Source: an uncultured bacterium
Lineage (GTDB): Bacteria > Bacteroidota > Bacteroidia > Bacteroidales > Bacteroidaceae
Length of the DNA stretch: 33,997 bases
Assembly (NCBI GenBank): GCA_905215575.1
Contig: CAJMQV010000012.1
Location: forward strand, 1-33,997
Reading direction: 5' to 3'
Shown here: positions 21,721 through 30,049 of the stretch, piece after piece
Numbering within the stretch: the stretch's first letter is position 1
Layout of the letters: each line of letters opens with the position of its first letter
Notes under the pieces: model-generated
What the model was told of the DNA's origin: nothing
Databases searched by the model: none
Seen by the model: the letters and a program-made list of their open reading frames with translations, nothing else
Made by a program: the position numbers and the translations under genes

Positions 21721-24684
21721 CTATTTTTGCCTCTTGTTTTCGTTCTTTTGAACTAAAAATTTTCCGTCTTTTGTGATTCCTTCAGCCTCATAACTCAGTA
21801 TGGTTGTCTTGGAGTTATTGTAGAAACTGATGGTCTTGGTTTCTCCGGGCTTCAGCGTTATGTTCGGATTCCAATACAGGGTGCGTCGGTAATCCTTTAC
21901 TTCAGGCAGCGGTTGCTTGGAATAATCCGGCGAATAGAAGGTGTCGCATACAGCAAATCCGTCCAGCAGAATCCAGCGGTCCCGATAAGTCTGCCTCTTT
22001 GCATCATTCGGGTATTTGTGCAGGTCAATCACCATATCTGGGATGTTGGACTGCTCATATTTCCAGCTGCTTCTTTCTCTGGGGCAGTAATCTGTGTAGA
22101 AATAGAGTTTGTCCAGATAAGCCAAGGTGCGGTAGCTTTCAATTTCTTTTTTCCCACCGAAGGCTGGATCAAACATCTCTGTATTTGTTTTATCCGGATG
22201 GATCTTCTTTTCAATATATACATAATCCGGTTTCCCGTTAATGGCTTTTCCGTCATAACGTACCTGAATGAAGTAATCCGGTTTCTCTACTCCCATATCT
22301 CCTATATAGCAAAAAGAGGTTATATTGGGAATAAATCCTCTTCGGGCTATAGCGTTTTCCGCACCTTTACTTGGTGGATATTTACGGTCTATGATATATC
22401 CGGTTAGATCAGCTTTGGTATTATTGGGTCTGACGAATCTTGCCAGTTCTGTTAATTCAAGGGAGTCTGTGGTAGCATCCCGATATAATCCGTTGAATCC
22501 GAACCTTCCAGTATTCATGCCGAGATCAATCTGTCGGTTGAATGCATCGTATGCATGGACCACAAAGGCGGGTTTGCTGCTGTCCAGTTTTCTGAGTCCC
22601 CCTCTTTTGGTGCGTACGGTAAGTGTAGGTAATATTCCGTCTTTGATGCTTCCGTCAAAGGATGCTTTTTCAAAAGGATCTTCCGGACTGCAGGTCTGGT
22701 AGTAGCTATAGGGCAGAGGCCACAAGGGAAAGAAATGATCCAGCTTGACATAATAGTCGGGATAAGCCAGTTCATCCCCGAAATTATTGTATTTGTTTTC
22801 CAGTTTGTTGAAGAAACGTTTGATGACTCCCTGCTTTTCCTTCTCTTTCTTTTCCTCTTCTTCGGTTTTGTCTGACGCATTCATAAAGAGTACTGCCTTT
22901 CCGAAGAAACGTGGAGTGGGCAGATAGAAGTATCCGAATTCCGTTTTCTGCCGGGTTTCCACCAAGGTTGTGTCCTGCACATAGTCGGCACTGAGCCATA
23001 CTTCATGGCCGAGAGTGGGGTAATTCTTCCGGTAATATTCTTCCGCTTCTTCCTTGTTCTCCTTTTTGATCCTTGCATATTTAGCCAGAATCTCATCCTT
23101 GTCATAATTTGACTTACCATCTAGTTTATTGAATGGGTATACAGCCCCGGCAATGGTCTGATATTTCTCCGGCAGATAGCGTATGGAGAAATCTGTTTTT
23201 GCGGCGAGATCATTCCATTTCCATCTTCTCCATCCCTGCACCAGCAGCAGGTTATCTAATGCCTTCCGGTGTGTGGAGTCATCTTTCTCGAAGTAGTATC
23301 CGGGCCTTTCCACGAATCCCCTGATTTCGCTTGCCAGCAGCATTTCCGTGAGCATGGTTCCGTCATCGTAGATGCTTTCGTCTGCGGCATCATCCTTCAC
23401 GGAAAGTGAAAGGTGTGCCGTAGTCCGGATATCCGGTGCTTTCAGACTCAGGGTTACAGGTTCAAAGGGCTTGTATTCCTCCTTGATACCTTCGAGCACC
23501 AGATTCTGTCTGTCCGGATTCAGGTCCTTTCCTTCCGGCCAAACAAAGAAGAGTCTGTCGGCAAAGACTTCCCCTTTGGCATCAAACAGAATAATCTGGT
23601 TAACGCCAGTAGGTAGTGATTCTGTGGGAAGACTGATATATTTGGATATGCCTTTTCTGACGGTTATTTCCTTGCTGTATTCCATGATCCCGTCGTGCAT
23701 GATATGTATCCCCAAGGGAAAGTTTTCGGGCAGTCCGGCCGTATTTGTACGGATACGGATACTGTCCGGTGCGCTCTCCAAAGAAAGGGCGCATCCCCTT
23801 TCTTGAATCTCCGGCAGCGGAAAGGTGTATTCTTTCTCTCCGCTTCGTACAACCGCCTCATATTCTGTTTCTTTCTTTAAGGGTGGCAACAGGATGCTTC
23901 CCCTTCCGGCGTATTGCGGTTGGGTGCGTAATATCTCCTTTCCGGTTTTGCTTTCTCTGAATACGACTTCCAGGTTCAGATGTTTTCCCTGATTGTCGGC
24001 CAGATCAAAGGCAAGGGTGCAGGGTACGCCCTGTATGAGGTTACCTCCTTCGGGAAATAGGGAGAGTATGGGGACATTCTTTTCCCCGCTCTTCTTGTAA
24101 TATCTTCTCATGGGTCGCATGGTCATGTTCTTTTCATACACTCCTGCCTCCTGAGGTTTGTCATAAACGGGCACGACCCTACTGTAAATCTTTTCGTACT
24201 CGGTGAAGAAGTCCTTCATCATTCCCTTGTTATAGAAGGCGTTGGCATACATGTTTTTGAGCCCCCAATCTAACTCCGTCTGGTATCTTCCCCAGTTCAG
24301 CATCCATCTGGTGTATGCCCTGACCTCATAATATCCTCCGTAGAGCGAGTCCTGAAGTGCAAAGTTTCCGAATCCTATTGTATCGTTTTCGAGAGGTATC
24401 TGTTGTCTTTCTACAAGATATCCGTCGGGTGTCATGAGTTCCACATACAGAATGCGACTCAGGTCTGTAGGCACTTTCCGGTCCGTTCTGACCACATATG
24501 CCTTGTACCAGATGGTATCTCCCAGAAAATAGCAGTTGTTGTCCAGATGCAGGTATACTTTTTCCTGAGGGAAAGCCTTTCCGGTGTTTTGTACGGTTTG
24601 TGTCCAATGTATCAAATCGTTTTTTTGTCCCCATATGGTATTGTTTACAAGTATAAGGGAAAAAATAATTAATATCTTTTTCAT
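21721..24684 (-). CDS. Large secreted MG2 (macroglobulin-like) domain protein
   Basis: A 987-residue exported protein, with signal peptide MKKILIIFSLILVNNTIWGQ. An N-terminal macroglobulin-like domain follows (residues about 30-135: FPQEKVYLHLDNNCYFLGDTIWYKAYVV and YGGYYEVRAYTRWMLNWG), then further Ig-like strands and a charged linker of E/K (about residues 640-660). It lacks the thioester motif of true alpha-2-macroglobulins as far as I can see. Bacteroidota carry many such proteins of unknown function on the cell envelope. An upstream in-frame start at 24810 would add 42 residues with no signal-peptide logic. ATG 24684 has AAAAGGAACC just before it and starts the signal peptide. Confidence 0.75.
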   Translation of the reverse strand: MKKILIIFSLILVNNTIWGQKNDLIHWTQTVQNTGKAFPQEKVYLHLDNNCYFLGDTIWYKAYVVRTDRKVPTDLSRILYVELMTPDGYLVERQQIPLENDTIGFGNFALQDSLYGGYYEVRAYTRWMLNWGRYQTELDWGLKNMYANAFYNKGMMKDFFTEYEKIYSRVVPVYDKPQEAGVYEKNMTMRPMRRYYKKSGEKNVPILSLFPEGGNLIQGVPCTLAFDLADNQGKHLNLEVVFRESKTGKEILRTQPQYAGRGSILLPPLKKETEYEAVVRSGEKEYTFPLPEIQERGCALSLESAPDSIRIRTNTAGLPENFPLGIHIMHDGIMEYSKEITVRKGISKYISLPTESLPTGVNQIILFDAKGEVFADRLFFVWPEGKDLNPDRQNLVLEGIKEEYKPFEPVTLSLKAPDIRTTAHLSLSVKDDAADESIYDDGTMLTEMLLASEIRGFVERPGYYFEKDDSTHRKALDNLLLVQGWRRWKWNDLAAKTDFSIRYLPEKYQTIAGAVYPFNKLDGKSNYDKDEILAKYARIKKENKEEAEEYYRKNYPTLGHEVWLSADYVQDTTLVETRQKTEFGYFYLPTPRFFGKAVLFMNASDKTEEEEKKEKEKQGVIKRFFNKLENKYNNFGDELAYPDYYVKLDHFFPLWPLPYSYYQTCSPEDPFEKASFDGSIKDGILPTLTVRTKRGGLRKLDSSKPAFVVHAYDAFNRQIDLGMNTGRFGFNGLYRDATTDSLELTELARFVRPNNTKADLTGYIIDRKYPPSKGAENAIARRGFIPNITSFCYIGDMGVEKPDYFIQVRYDGKAINGKPDYVYIEKKIHPDKTNTEMFDPAFGGKKEIESYRTLAYLDKLYFYTDYCPRERSSWKYEQSNIPDMVIDLHKYPNDAKRQTYRDRWILLDGFAVCDTFYSPDYSKQPLPEVKDYRRTLYWNPNITLKPGETKTISFYNNSKTTILSYEAEGITKDGKFLVQKNENKRQK

Positions 24685-24789
24685 GGTTCCTTTTATAAAA
24701 ATAAATATAATTCTATCGTTATAGGTACAAAAAATATGCCAAACTATAAATACTTTATTTTTAGGCTTTTGTTGTTTTTCTTCTTTCTT

Positions 24790-24830
24790 TTTTTGTGCGA
24801 AAACGCACAAAAATCGTGCGAAAGCGCACG
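24790..24830. repeat. Two tandem small palindromes upstream of the MG2 gene
   Basis: TTTTTGTGCG-AAAA-CGCACAAAAA (24790-24813, 10-bp perfect arms) is followed 1 bp later by CGTGCG-AAAG-CGCACG (24815-24830, 6-bp arms). Both share the core GTGCG-AAAR-CGCAC and their centres are 21 bp apart, two helical turns. The second contains GCGAAAGC, a sequence known to form an unusually stable DNA mini-hairpin. They lie 106-146 bp upstream of the MG2 start. A dimeric-regulator operator or an RNA leader structure are possible. Confidence 0.6.
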
Positions 24831-24896
24831 GTAAAAGCGGATTAATAAATATAGAGGCTTGTTCTTAATGAAAATTTATACACTTGTAAATATACA

Positions 24897-24937
24897 AAAA
24901 AACATATCCTGTCAGACAGACTGAGGATATGTTTTTT
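24897..24937 (-). terminator. Terminator after katA
   Basis: AAAAAACATATCCT (24897-24910) is perfectly complementary to AGGATATGTTTTTT (24924-24937) around a 13-nt loop. On the minus strand the stem ends in a T-tract, placed 30 bp after the katA stop. Confidence 0.8.
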
Positions 24938-24966
24938 CATGATTATTTAAAAGAATAGAATAGTTG

Positions 24967-26457
24967 TTACTGTTTGGTTGAAGTGTCCGATTCGGATAAG
25001 ATATCGTTCACTAAATGTTCCAATCCCAAGGCTCGTGCTACTCCCATACCATAATTTTCATCGGCTTTCATGCAGTTTCTGATATGGCGGAGTTTGATTT
25101 CTTCCGGAATATCTCCCATGGCGCGGGCGGTGTTCTCAAACAACACCTGCTGTTGTTCCGGAGTCATCAGGCGGAACAGGGCTCTGGGCTGTGAATAGTA
25201 GTCGCAGTCATCTTCACGGTAGTCCCATTGATAAGCGCTGCCATCCAGTTCCAATGGTGGCTCCTTATACTCATTCTGGTCTTTCCATTCTCCGTAACTG
25301 TTCGGTTCATACCCTAAAGTGCCACCATGATTACCGTCCACACGCATCTGTCCGTCGCGGTGATACATATTCAGGAAAGGACAACGGCTGCGGTTCACCG
25401 GAATCTGATAGTGGTTCACTCCCAAACGATAACGTTGGGCATCTCCATAAGAGAAGAGTCGGCCTTGCAGCATACGGTCGGGTGAAAAGCCGATTCCCGG
25501 TACCACATTAGCAGGATTGAAAGCCGCCTGCTCTACATCTGCAAAATAATTCTCCGGGTTACGGTTCAGTTCCAGAATACCAACTTCTATCAACGGGAAC
25601 TCTTTTTGCGACCATACCTTGGTCAGATCAAACGGGTTGTAAGGCATCTGTTTGGCCTGCTCCTCGGTCATAATCTGCACATACATCTTCCATTTTGGGA
25701 AATCTCCCTTTTCGATGCTTTCAAACAAGTCGCGCTGATGGCTTTCACGATCCTTGCCGATCAGAGCTTCAGCTTCTTGGTCTGTGAGATTCTTGATGCC
25801 CTGTTGTGTCAACAGATGGAATTTCACCCAATGACGTACGCCTTCGGCGTTGATAAACGAGAAGGTATGACTGCCATAACCATGCATGTGACGGTAAGAA
25901 TAAGGGATACCGCGGTCGCTCATGGTGATGGTTACCTGATGAAGGGCTTCAGGCAGCAAGGTCCAGAAATCCCAGTTATTGCGGGCGCTGCGCATATTGG
26001 TACGTGGATCTCGCTTCACCGCATGATTCAGATCCGGGAATTTCAGCGGGTCGCGCAGGAAGAATACCGGGGTATTGTTGCCCACCAGATCCCAGTTTCC
26101 TTCCTCGGTGTAGAATTTGATGGCAAAGCCGCGGATGTCTCTTTCCGCGTCGGCCGCACCACGTTCTCCGGCCACGGTAGAGAAGCGGACAAAGAGTTCG
26201 GTTTTCTTTCCGATTTCCGAGAAAATGGCTGCTTTGGTGTAACGTGTGATGTCGTGTGTTACGGTAAAGGTTCCGAACGCACCCGAGCCTTTGGCGTGCA
26301 TACGTCTTTCCGGAATGACTTCACGGTCAAAGTGAGCTAATTTTTCGAGGAACCATACATCCTGAAGAAGCATCGGACCACGACGTCCGGCAGTGGCAAC
26401 ATTCTGATTGTCGGCTATTGGTGCTCCAGAAGCGCTAGTTAGTTTTTTATTCTCCAT
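24967..26457 (-). CDS. katA: Monofunctional haem catalase (KatA type)
   Basis: The enzyme disproportionates hydrogen peroxide to water and oxygen using haem. The 496-residue length fits the small-subunit clade 3 catalases. The distal histidine is H54 (RRMHAKGSGAFGTF), the catalytic asparagine N127 lies in DLVGNNTPVFF, and the proximal haem tyrosine is Y337 (RLFSYGDAQRYRLG). No extra C-terminal flavodoxin-like domain is present, as found in large-subunit catalases. It lies 11 bp after a separate flavodoxin-like gene on the same strand, so they form an operon. This would protect an anaerobe during oxygen exposure. Confidence 0.97.
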   Translation of the reverse strand: MENKKLTSASGAPIADNQNVATAGRRGPMLLQDVWFLEKLAHFDREVIPERRMHAKGSGAFGTFTVTHDITRYTKAAIFSEIGKKTELFVRFSTVAGERGAADAERDIRGFAIKFYTEEGNWDLVGNNTPVFFLRDPLKFPDLNHAVKRDPRTNMRSARNNWDFWTLLPEALHQVTITMSDRGIPYSYRHMHGYGSHTFSFINAEGVRHWVKFHLLTQQGIKNLTDQEAEALIGKDRESHQRDLFESIEKGDFPKWKMYVQIMTEEQAKQMPYNPFDLTKVWSQKEFPLIEVGILELNRNPENYFADVEQAAFNPANVVPGIGFSPDRMLQGRLFSYGDAQRYRLGVNHYQIPVNRSRCPFLNMYHRDGQMRVDGNHGGTLGYEPNSYGEWKDQNEYKEPPLELDGSAYQWDYREDDCDYYSQPRALFRLMTPEQQQVLFENTARAMGDIPEEIKLRHIRNCMKADENYGMGVARALGLEHLVNDILSESDTSTKQ

Positions 26458-26468
26458 ATTACTCCATT

Positions 26469-26906
26469 TTAAAAGTTAAATCTCTTGTTTCTAATGAACT
26501 GATCCAGAATCTGTTTGTCCTTTTCAGTCAGTCGTCCGGTTTTTGATTTCAGTTCCGGAGAATGGCTTTTGCGGGGAATCTGCATCACCTTTTTCATCTT
26601 TCGGAACATGCTTCCCGTGTGAATCTTGTAGGTGGTGAAAAACAGAGTCTGCTCTGCGGGTATGATGCCGGCAATCGGTCGGCTCAGATCCACCCATGTG
26701 CGGTGCGGATGCTGTCCCACGACAAACCAACCACAAGTCCAGCATCCTGTAATCAGCAAGTCTGTGTCCCGAATGCGTTCCGGCTTGAAGTCGGATAAGG
26801 AACTTAGGCTTACATTCCATCCCTTAGACCATAGATACATGGCGATTTCGCGGGCATAACCGGCAGTTTTTCCTTTATGACTATAATAGACAACGGTTGC
26901 TTTCAT
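26469..26906 (-). CDS. Flavodoxin-like protein
   Basis: A 145-residue protein starting MKATVVYYSHKGKTAGYAREIA, the FMN phosphate-loop pattern of flavodoxins (here SHKGKTAGYA in place of S/T-x-T-G-x-T). It continues with DTDLLITGCWTCGWF as the third strand and its loop. It ends basic (KKVMQIPRKSHSPELKSK), unlike acidic electron-carrier flavodoxins, so its role as an electron donor is uncertain. A GTG at 26927 in frame would add 7 residues, but it is inside the TACATTTG -7 box. ATG 26906 is used. It precedes katA by 11 bp and is divergent from the LysR gene. Confidence 0.72.
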   Translation of the reverse strand: MKATVVYYSHKGKTAGYAREIAMYLWSKGWNVSLSSLSDFKPERIRDTDLLITGCWTCGWFVVGQHPHRTWVDLSRPIAGIIPAEQTLFFTTYKIHTGSMFRKMKKVMQIPRKSHSPELKSKTGRLTEKDKQILDQFIRNKRFNF

Positions 26907-26926
26907 CCTTTTAATTGATAATTTCA

Positions 26927-26934
26927 CAAATGTA
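26927..26934 (-). promoter_or_regulatory. -7 promoter element of the flavodoxin-katA operon
   Basis: The minus strand reads TACATTTG, an exact TAnnTTTG match 20 bp before ATG 26906. No TTTG is found at the -33 position, as is common at activator-dependent promoters. The divergent LysR promoter lies 22 bp away. Confidence 0.55.
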
Positions 26935-26955
26935 TAATGAGTACAAAAAATATAT

Positions 26956-26963
26956 TATATTTG
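26956..26963 (+). promoter_or_regulatory. -7 promoter element of the LysR gene
   Basis: TATATTTG matches TAnnTTTG and is followed by CA, 49 bp before ATG 27013. Back-to-back placement with the katA-side promoter is the classic layout for a LysR regulator controlling its neighbour. Confidence 0.55.
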
Positions 26964-27012
26964 CAGACCGCTATTTTTCGATAAGCCATATAGATGAAAA
27001 CGATAAGTTGGG

Positions 27013-27894
27013 ATGGAATTAAGACAGTTGAAATATTTTAAAGAGGCCTGTGAGTTGCAGAATTTCTCCGAGGCGGCCCGGGTGCTTCATATCTCTCAGA
27101 GCACACTTTCGCAGCAAATCAAGCAGTTAGAGGATGAACTGGATGTGTTGCTCTTTGACCGTATCGGCAAAAGAATTGTACCTACGGAAGCCGGAAAGGC
27201 TTTTTTGCCTTTTGCCTGCAAATCCATACAGGATGCCGAGGACGGCCGGCAGATTATCCGTGACCTGAAAGGCGTGGAGACGGGTACTCTGCATATTGGT
27301 GCTACACATAGCCTGGTTCCTCTGCTTATTGCGGCCATCAATCGTTTTTCAGAAAGCCATCCCAAAGTAAAAATAATGGTTACTATCGGCACTTCATCGC
27401 AAATGATGGAGAGTTTAAAAAGTAATGCTTTGGATTTTGTATTGTCTTTTGATGCGGAAGAGGAGTGGAAGGAGATGGAGCGTCTTGCCTTGTTTACTTC
27501 GCATCTTTTTGTGGTTGTGCATCGTACGCACCCTTTTGCCGGATTTTCTTCCATAACGCTCAAAAAACTGCAGCAGCTTGCTTTTATTTTACCGGAGAAA
27601 GGTTTTGCCACACGCAAGAAAGTGGATGCAATTTGTCATCGTAACGGGTTGGAGTTGCAGGTCGGCATTGAAATCAATGATGTGCACACCATTTTACATA
27701 TGCTTGCCGGAGGAAAATGGGCTACGATGACGAGTGAAGCTGCGGTTCATGGAGAACCGAATCTGGTTTGTATTCCGATTTTATGTGCCGACCAGACGAC
27801 TTCTAAGGCTTGTTTGTTCTGGCCTCAGGGCATTTATCGCAAGAACTCTGCTTTGGCTTTTGCCTCCTGTTTGCAAGAAATAACGGCAGGATAG
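27013..27894 (+). CDS. LysR-family transcriptional regulator (not a canonical OxyR)
   Basis: A 293-residue LysR regulator. Residues 1-60 are the winged helix-turn-helix (MELRQLKYFKEACELQNFSE, then ISQSTLSQQIKQLEDELDVL), and residues about 90-290 form the periplasmic-binding-like effector domain (GTLHIGATHSLVPLL). Divergence from flavodoxin-katA suggests a peroxide regulator. However, the OxyR region around the redox cysteines (GHC-L-D near position 199) instead reads FILPEKGFATRKKVDAICHRNG with a single cysteine, so an OxyR disulfide switch is not supported. It is more like CynR/CysB-type regulators, with an unknown small-molecule effector. Confidence 0.85.
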   Translation: MELRQLKYFKEACELQNFSEAARVLHISQSTLSQQIKQLEDELDVLLFDRIGKRIVPTEAGKAFLPFACKSIQDAEDGRQIIRDLKGVETGTLHIGATHSLVPLLIAAINRFSESHPKVKIMVTIGTSSQMMESLKSNALDFVLSFDAEEEWKEMERLALFTSHLFVVVHRTHPFAGFSSITLKKLQQLAFILPEKGFATRKKVDAICHRNGLELQVGIEINDVHTILHMLAGGKWATMTSEAAVHGEPNLVCIPILCADQTTSKACLFWPQGIYRKNSALAFASCLQEITAG

Positions 27895-27915
27895 GGGAGA
27901 GAGCTTTTGATAAAA

Positions 27916-27959
27916 AATATAGCCATATCCAAAGCGTAAATGCCGGATATGGCTATATT
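27916..27959. terminator. Bidirectional terminator between the LysR gene and lgt
   Basis: AATATAGCCATATCC (27916-27930) is the perfect complement of GGATATGGCTATATT (27945-27959) with a 14-nt loop, between convergent genes. An A-run on its left gives a T-tract for minus-strand transcripts. Confidence 0.8.
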
Positions 27960-27975
27960 AGTATAGTTTTTAGTG

Positions 27976-28821
27976 TTATTTTCTGAACTGCGGTTCGCCG
28001 AGTTTGCGGCAAAGCTTACCGCCCACCATGCAATATACCCCTAAGATAATGAATGGGATACTGAGCAACTGACCCATATTCAGCAACATATTGGCTTCGA
28101 AAGCCTCTTGAACTTCCTTGGTAAACTCTAAAAGGAAGCGTGCTGTAAAGATGGTTGTCAGGCAGAATCCGAAGAAGAAACCGCTGCCCACCTGTTCCGG
28201 ACGTTTCTTATACAGGTACAGACCGATGAAGAAAAAGGCCAGATAGCAGAGTGCTTCATACAGCTGTCCCGGATGACGCGGGAGCATGTCCACACGTTCA
28301 AAGATAAAAGCCCAAGGAACTGTGGTAGGGTCTCCGATAATTTCGGAATTCATCAGATTTCCCATACGGATGAAGAAGGCACAGATCGGAGTGGCTATGG
28401 CAATGTTGTCCAAAATACGCATCAGGTTGATTTTGGTTTTGCGCACATACAGCCACAAGGCAATCATCAGACCGAGGGTTCCTCCGTGGCTGGCCAGTCC
28501 TTCGTAGCCGGTAAACACCCATCCGTTCATGGTGTGGCGCATGGGCAGAATCATTTCCAGAGGATGGCTCAGGAAATATCCCGGTTCGTAGAACAGACAG
28601 TGACCCAGGCGGGCACCGATCAGGATACCGAAGAAGCAGTAAAAGAAGAGAGGCTCAAACAACTCTTCCTTGATATTTTGCTTCTTATAGAGTTTCTGCA
28701 CAATCACATAGCAGGCCAGAAGGCCTAAGCACCAGCAGATGGAATACCAGCGGATACTGAGGCCGCCGATGTGGAATGCCTCCACCGGAGGATTCCACAG
28801 AATATACTGGAGGGCAGTCAT
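27976..28821 (-). CDS. lgt: Prolipoprotein diacylglyceryl transferase
   Basis: Lgt moves diacylglycerol from phosphatidylglycerol to the lipobox cysteine of prolipoproteins, the first step of lipoprotein maturation in the inner membrane. The 281-residue protein has about seven membrane helices. Family motifs are FGILIGARLGHCLFYEP (64-80), the essential histidine segment ASHGG (H112), and IRMGNLMNSEIIG (151-163), which contains the essential arginine. It also has HPGQLYEAL near residue 190. It starts 11 bp after ychF and probably shares its transcript. Confidence 0.96.
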   Translation of the reverse strand: MTALQYILWNPPVEAFHIGGLSIRWYSICWCLGLLACYVIVQKLYKKQNIKEELFEPLFFYCFFGILIGARLGHCLFYEPGYFLSHPLEMILPMRHTMNGWVFTGYEGLASHGGTLGLMIALWLYVRKTKINLMRILDNIAIATPICAFFIRMGNLMNSEIIGDPTTVPWAFIFERVDMLPRHPGQLYEALCYLAFFFIGLYLYKKRPEQVGSGFFFGFCLTTIFTARFLLEFTKEVQEAFEANMLLNMGQLLSIPFIILGVYCMVGGKLCRKLGEPQFRK

Positions 28822-28832
28822 GGTCTTGCGGA

Positions 28833-29936
28833 TTATACGTTAAAGCGGAAGTGCATGATGTCGCCGTCCTGCACCACGTAGTCTTTACCCTCTACGCTCA
28901 TCTTTCCAGCCTCGCGTACGGCTGTTTCCGAGCCATACTTGATGTAGTCCTCATATTTGATGACTTCTGCGCGGATAAAGCCTTTTTCGAAGTCTGTGTG
29001 GATCACACCGGCACACTGAGGAGCCTTCCATCCGCGACGGAATGTCCAGGCGCGTACCTCCATCTTTCCGGCAGTGATGTAAGTCTGCAGGTTGAGCAGA
29101 TGATAGATTGCCTTGATCAGACGGTCGCAACCAGACTCTTTCAGACCGATATCTTCCAGAAACATCTGCTTCTCTTCATAGCTTTCCAGCTCAGAGATGT
29201 CCGCTTCAGTCTGTGCGGAGATGGTCAGCAATTCCGCGTTCTCGTCCTTGATGGCTTCGCGTACTGCCTCTACATATTTATTGCCGTTGGCAGCAGACTT
29301 GTCGTCTACGTTGCACACGTAAAGTACCGGTTTGGTTGTCAGCAGGAACAGATTCTTGGCTGCAGCAACCTCCTCATCGGTGTCGAAAGATACGGTACGG
29401 GCCGATTTTCCTTTCAGCAGGGCTTCCTGATACTTCAGCAATACTTCGTATTCAATCTTTGCCTGCTTGTCGCCACCCACTTTGGCAATCTTTTCTACAC
29501 GTTTGATGCGGTTCTCTACAGTTTCCAGGTCCTTGAGCTGGAGCTCGGTGTCGATGATTTCCTTGTCGCGCACCGGGTCTACAGAACCGTCTACATGCAC
29601 GATATTATCGTTGTCAAAACATCTCAATACGTGGATGATGGCATCCGTTTCGCGGATGTTACCCAAGAACTGGTTACCCAATCCTTCGCCCTTGCTGGCA
29701 CCCTTTACCAGTCCGGCGATATCTACAATCTCGCAAGTGGCCGGTACGATACGGTCCGGATTGATCAGTTCGGCCAGCTTGGTGAGTCGTTCATCGGGAA
29801 CGGAGATCTGTCCCAGCTGGGCGTCGATGGTACAGAACGGGAAGTTTGCTGCTTGTGCCTTTGCACTGGACAAGCAATTGAATAGGGTAGACTTGCCCAC
29901 ATTCGGGAGGCCTACGATACCTGCTTTTAATGCCAT
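28833..29936 (-). CDS. ychF: Ribosome-associated ATPase YchF
   Basis: YchF/OLA1 is an Obg-related P-loop protein that prefers ATP to GTP and binds ribosomes. The 367-residue length is standard. G1 is GLPNVGKST (9-17), and a later DIAGLVKGASKGEGLGNQFL is the G3/switch region. The base-specificity segment reads NVDDKSA instead of NKxD, as expected for an ATP-preferring member. The C-terminal TGS domain (WTFRRGWKAPQCAGVIHTDF to HFRFNV) is complete. It forms an operon with lgt. Confidence 0.96.
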   Translation of the reverse strand: MALKAGIVGLPNVGKSTLFNCLSSAKAQAANFPFCTIDAQLGQISVPDERLTKLAELINPDRIVPATCEIVDIAGLVKGASKGEGLGNQFLGNIRETDAIIHVLRCFDNDNIVHVDGSVDPVRDKEIIDTELQLKDLETVENRIKRVEKIAKVGGDKQAKIEYEVLLKYQEALLKGKSARTVSFDTDEEVAAAKNLFLLTTKPVLYVCNVDDKSAANGNKYVEAVREAIKDENAELLTISAQTEADISELESYEEKQMFLEDIGLKESGCDRLIKAIYHLLNLQTYITAGKMEVRAWTFRRGWKAPQCAGVIHTDFEKGFIRAEVIKYEDYIKYGSETAVREAGKMSVEGKDYVVQDGDIMHFRFNV

Positions 29937-29983
29937 AATGTTATTTTGTTTTTAATGATATGCTTTTGTTTCCAAACAATTTG

Positions 29984-29991
29984 CAAAATTA
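29984..29991 (-). promoter_or_regulatory. -7 promoter element of ychF-lgt
   Basis: The minus strand reads TAATTTTG, an exact TAnnTTTG match 47 bp before ATG 29936. Confidence 0.55.
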
Positions 29992-30011
29992 AGAATAAAT
30001 CCCGTATACAG

Positions 30012-30048
30012 AAAATGCTTCTCCGTATTTCTGCCGGAGAAGCATTTT
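30012..30048 (-). terminator. Terminator after polA
   Basis: AAAATGCTTCTCC (30012-30024) is the perfect complement of GGAGAAGCATTTT (30036-30048) with an 11-nt loop, beginning 1 nt after the polA stop codon. The T-tract is short (4 T). It sits between polA and the ychF promoter. Confidence 0.75.
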
Positions 30049-30049
30049 G

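Noticed and set aside
24685..24810. 42-residue N-terminal extension of the MG2 protein
   Set aside because: ATG 24684 has a good ribosome-binding sequence and begins a signal peptide. The extension crosses the mini-palindrome.
27013..27894. Naming the LysR gene oxyR because it faces katA
   Set aside because: The OxyR redox-cysteine segment is missing, so position alone does not justify the name.
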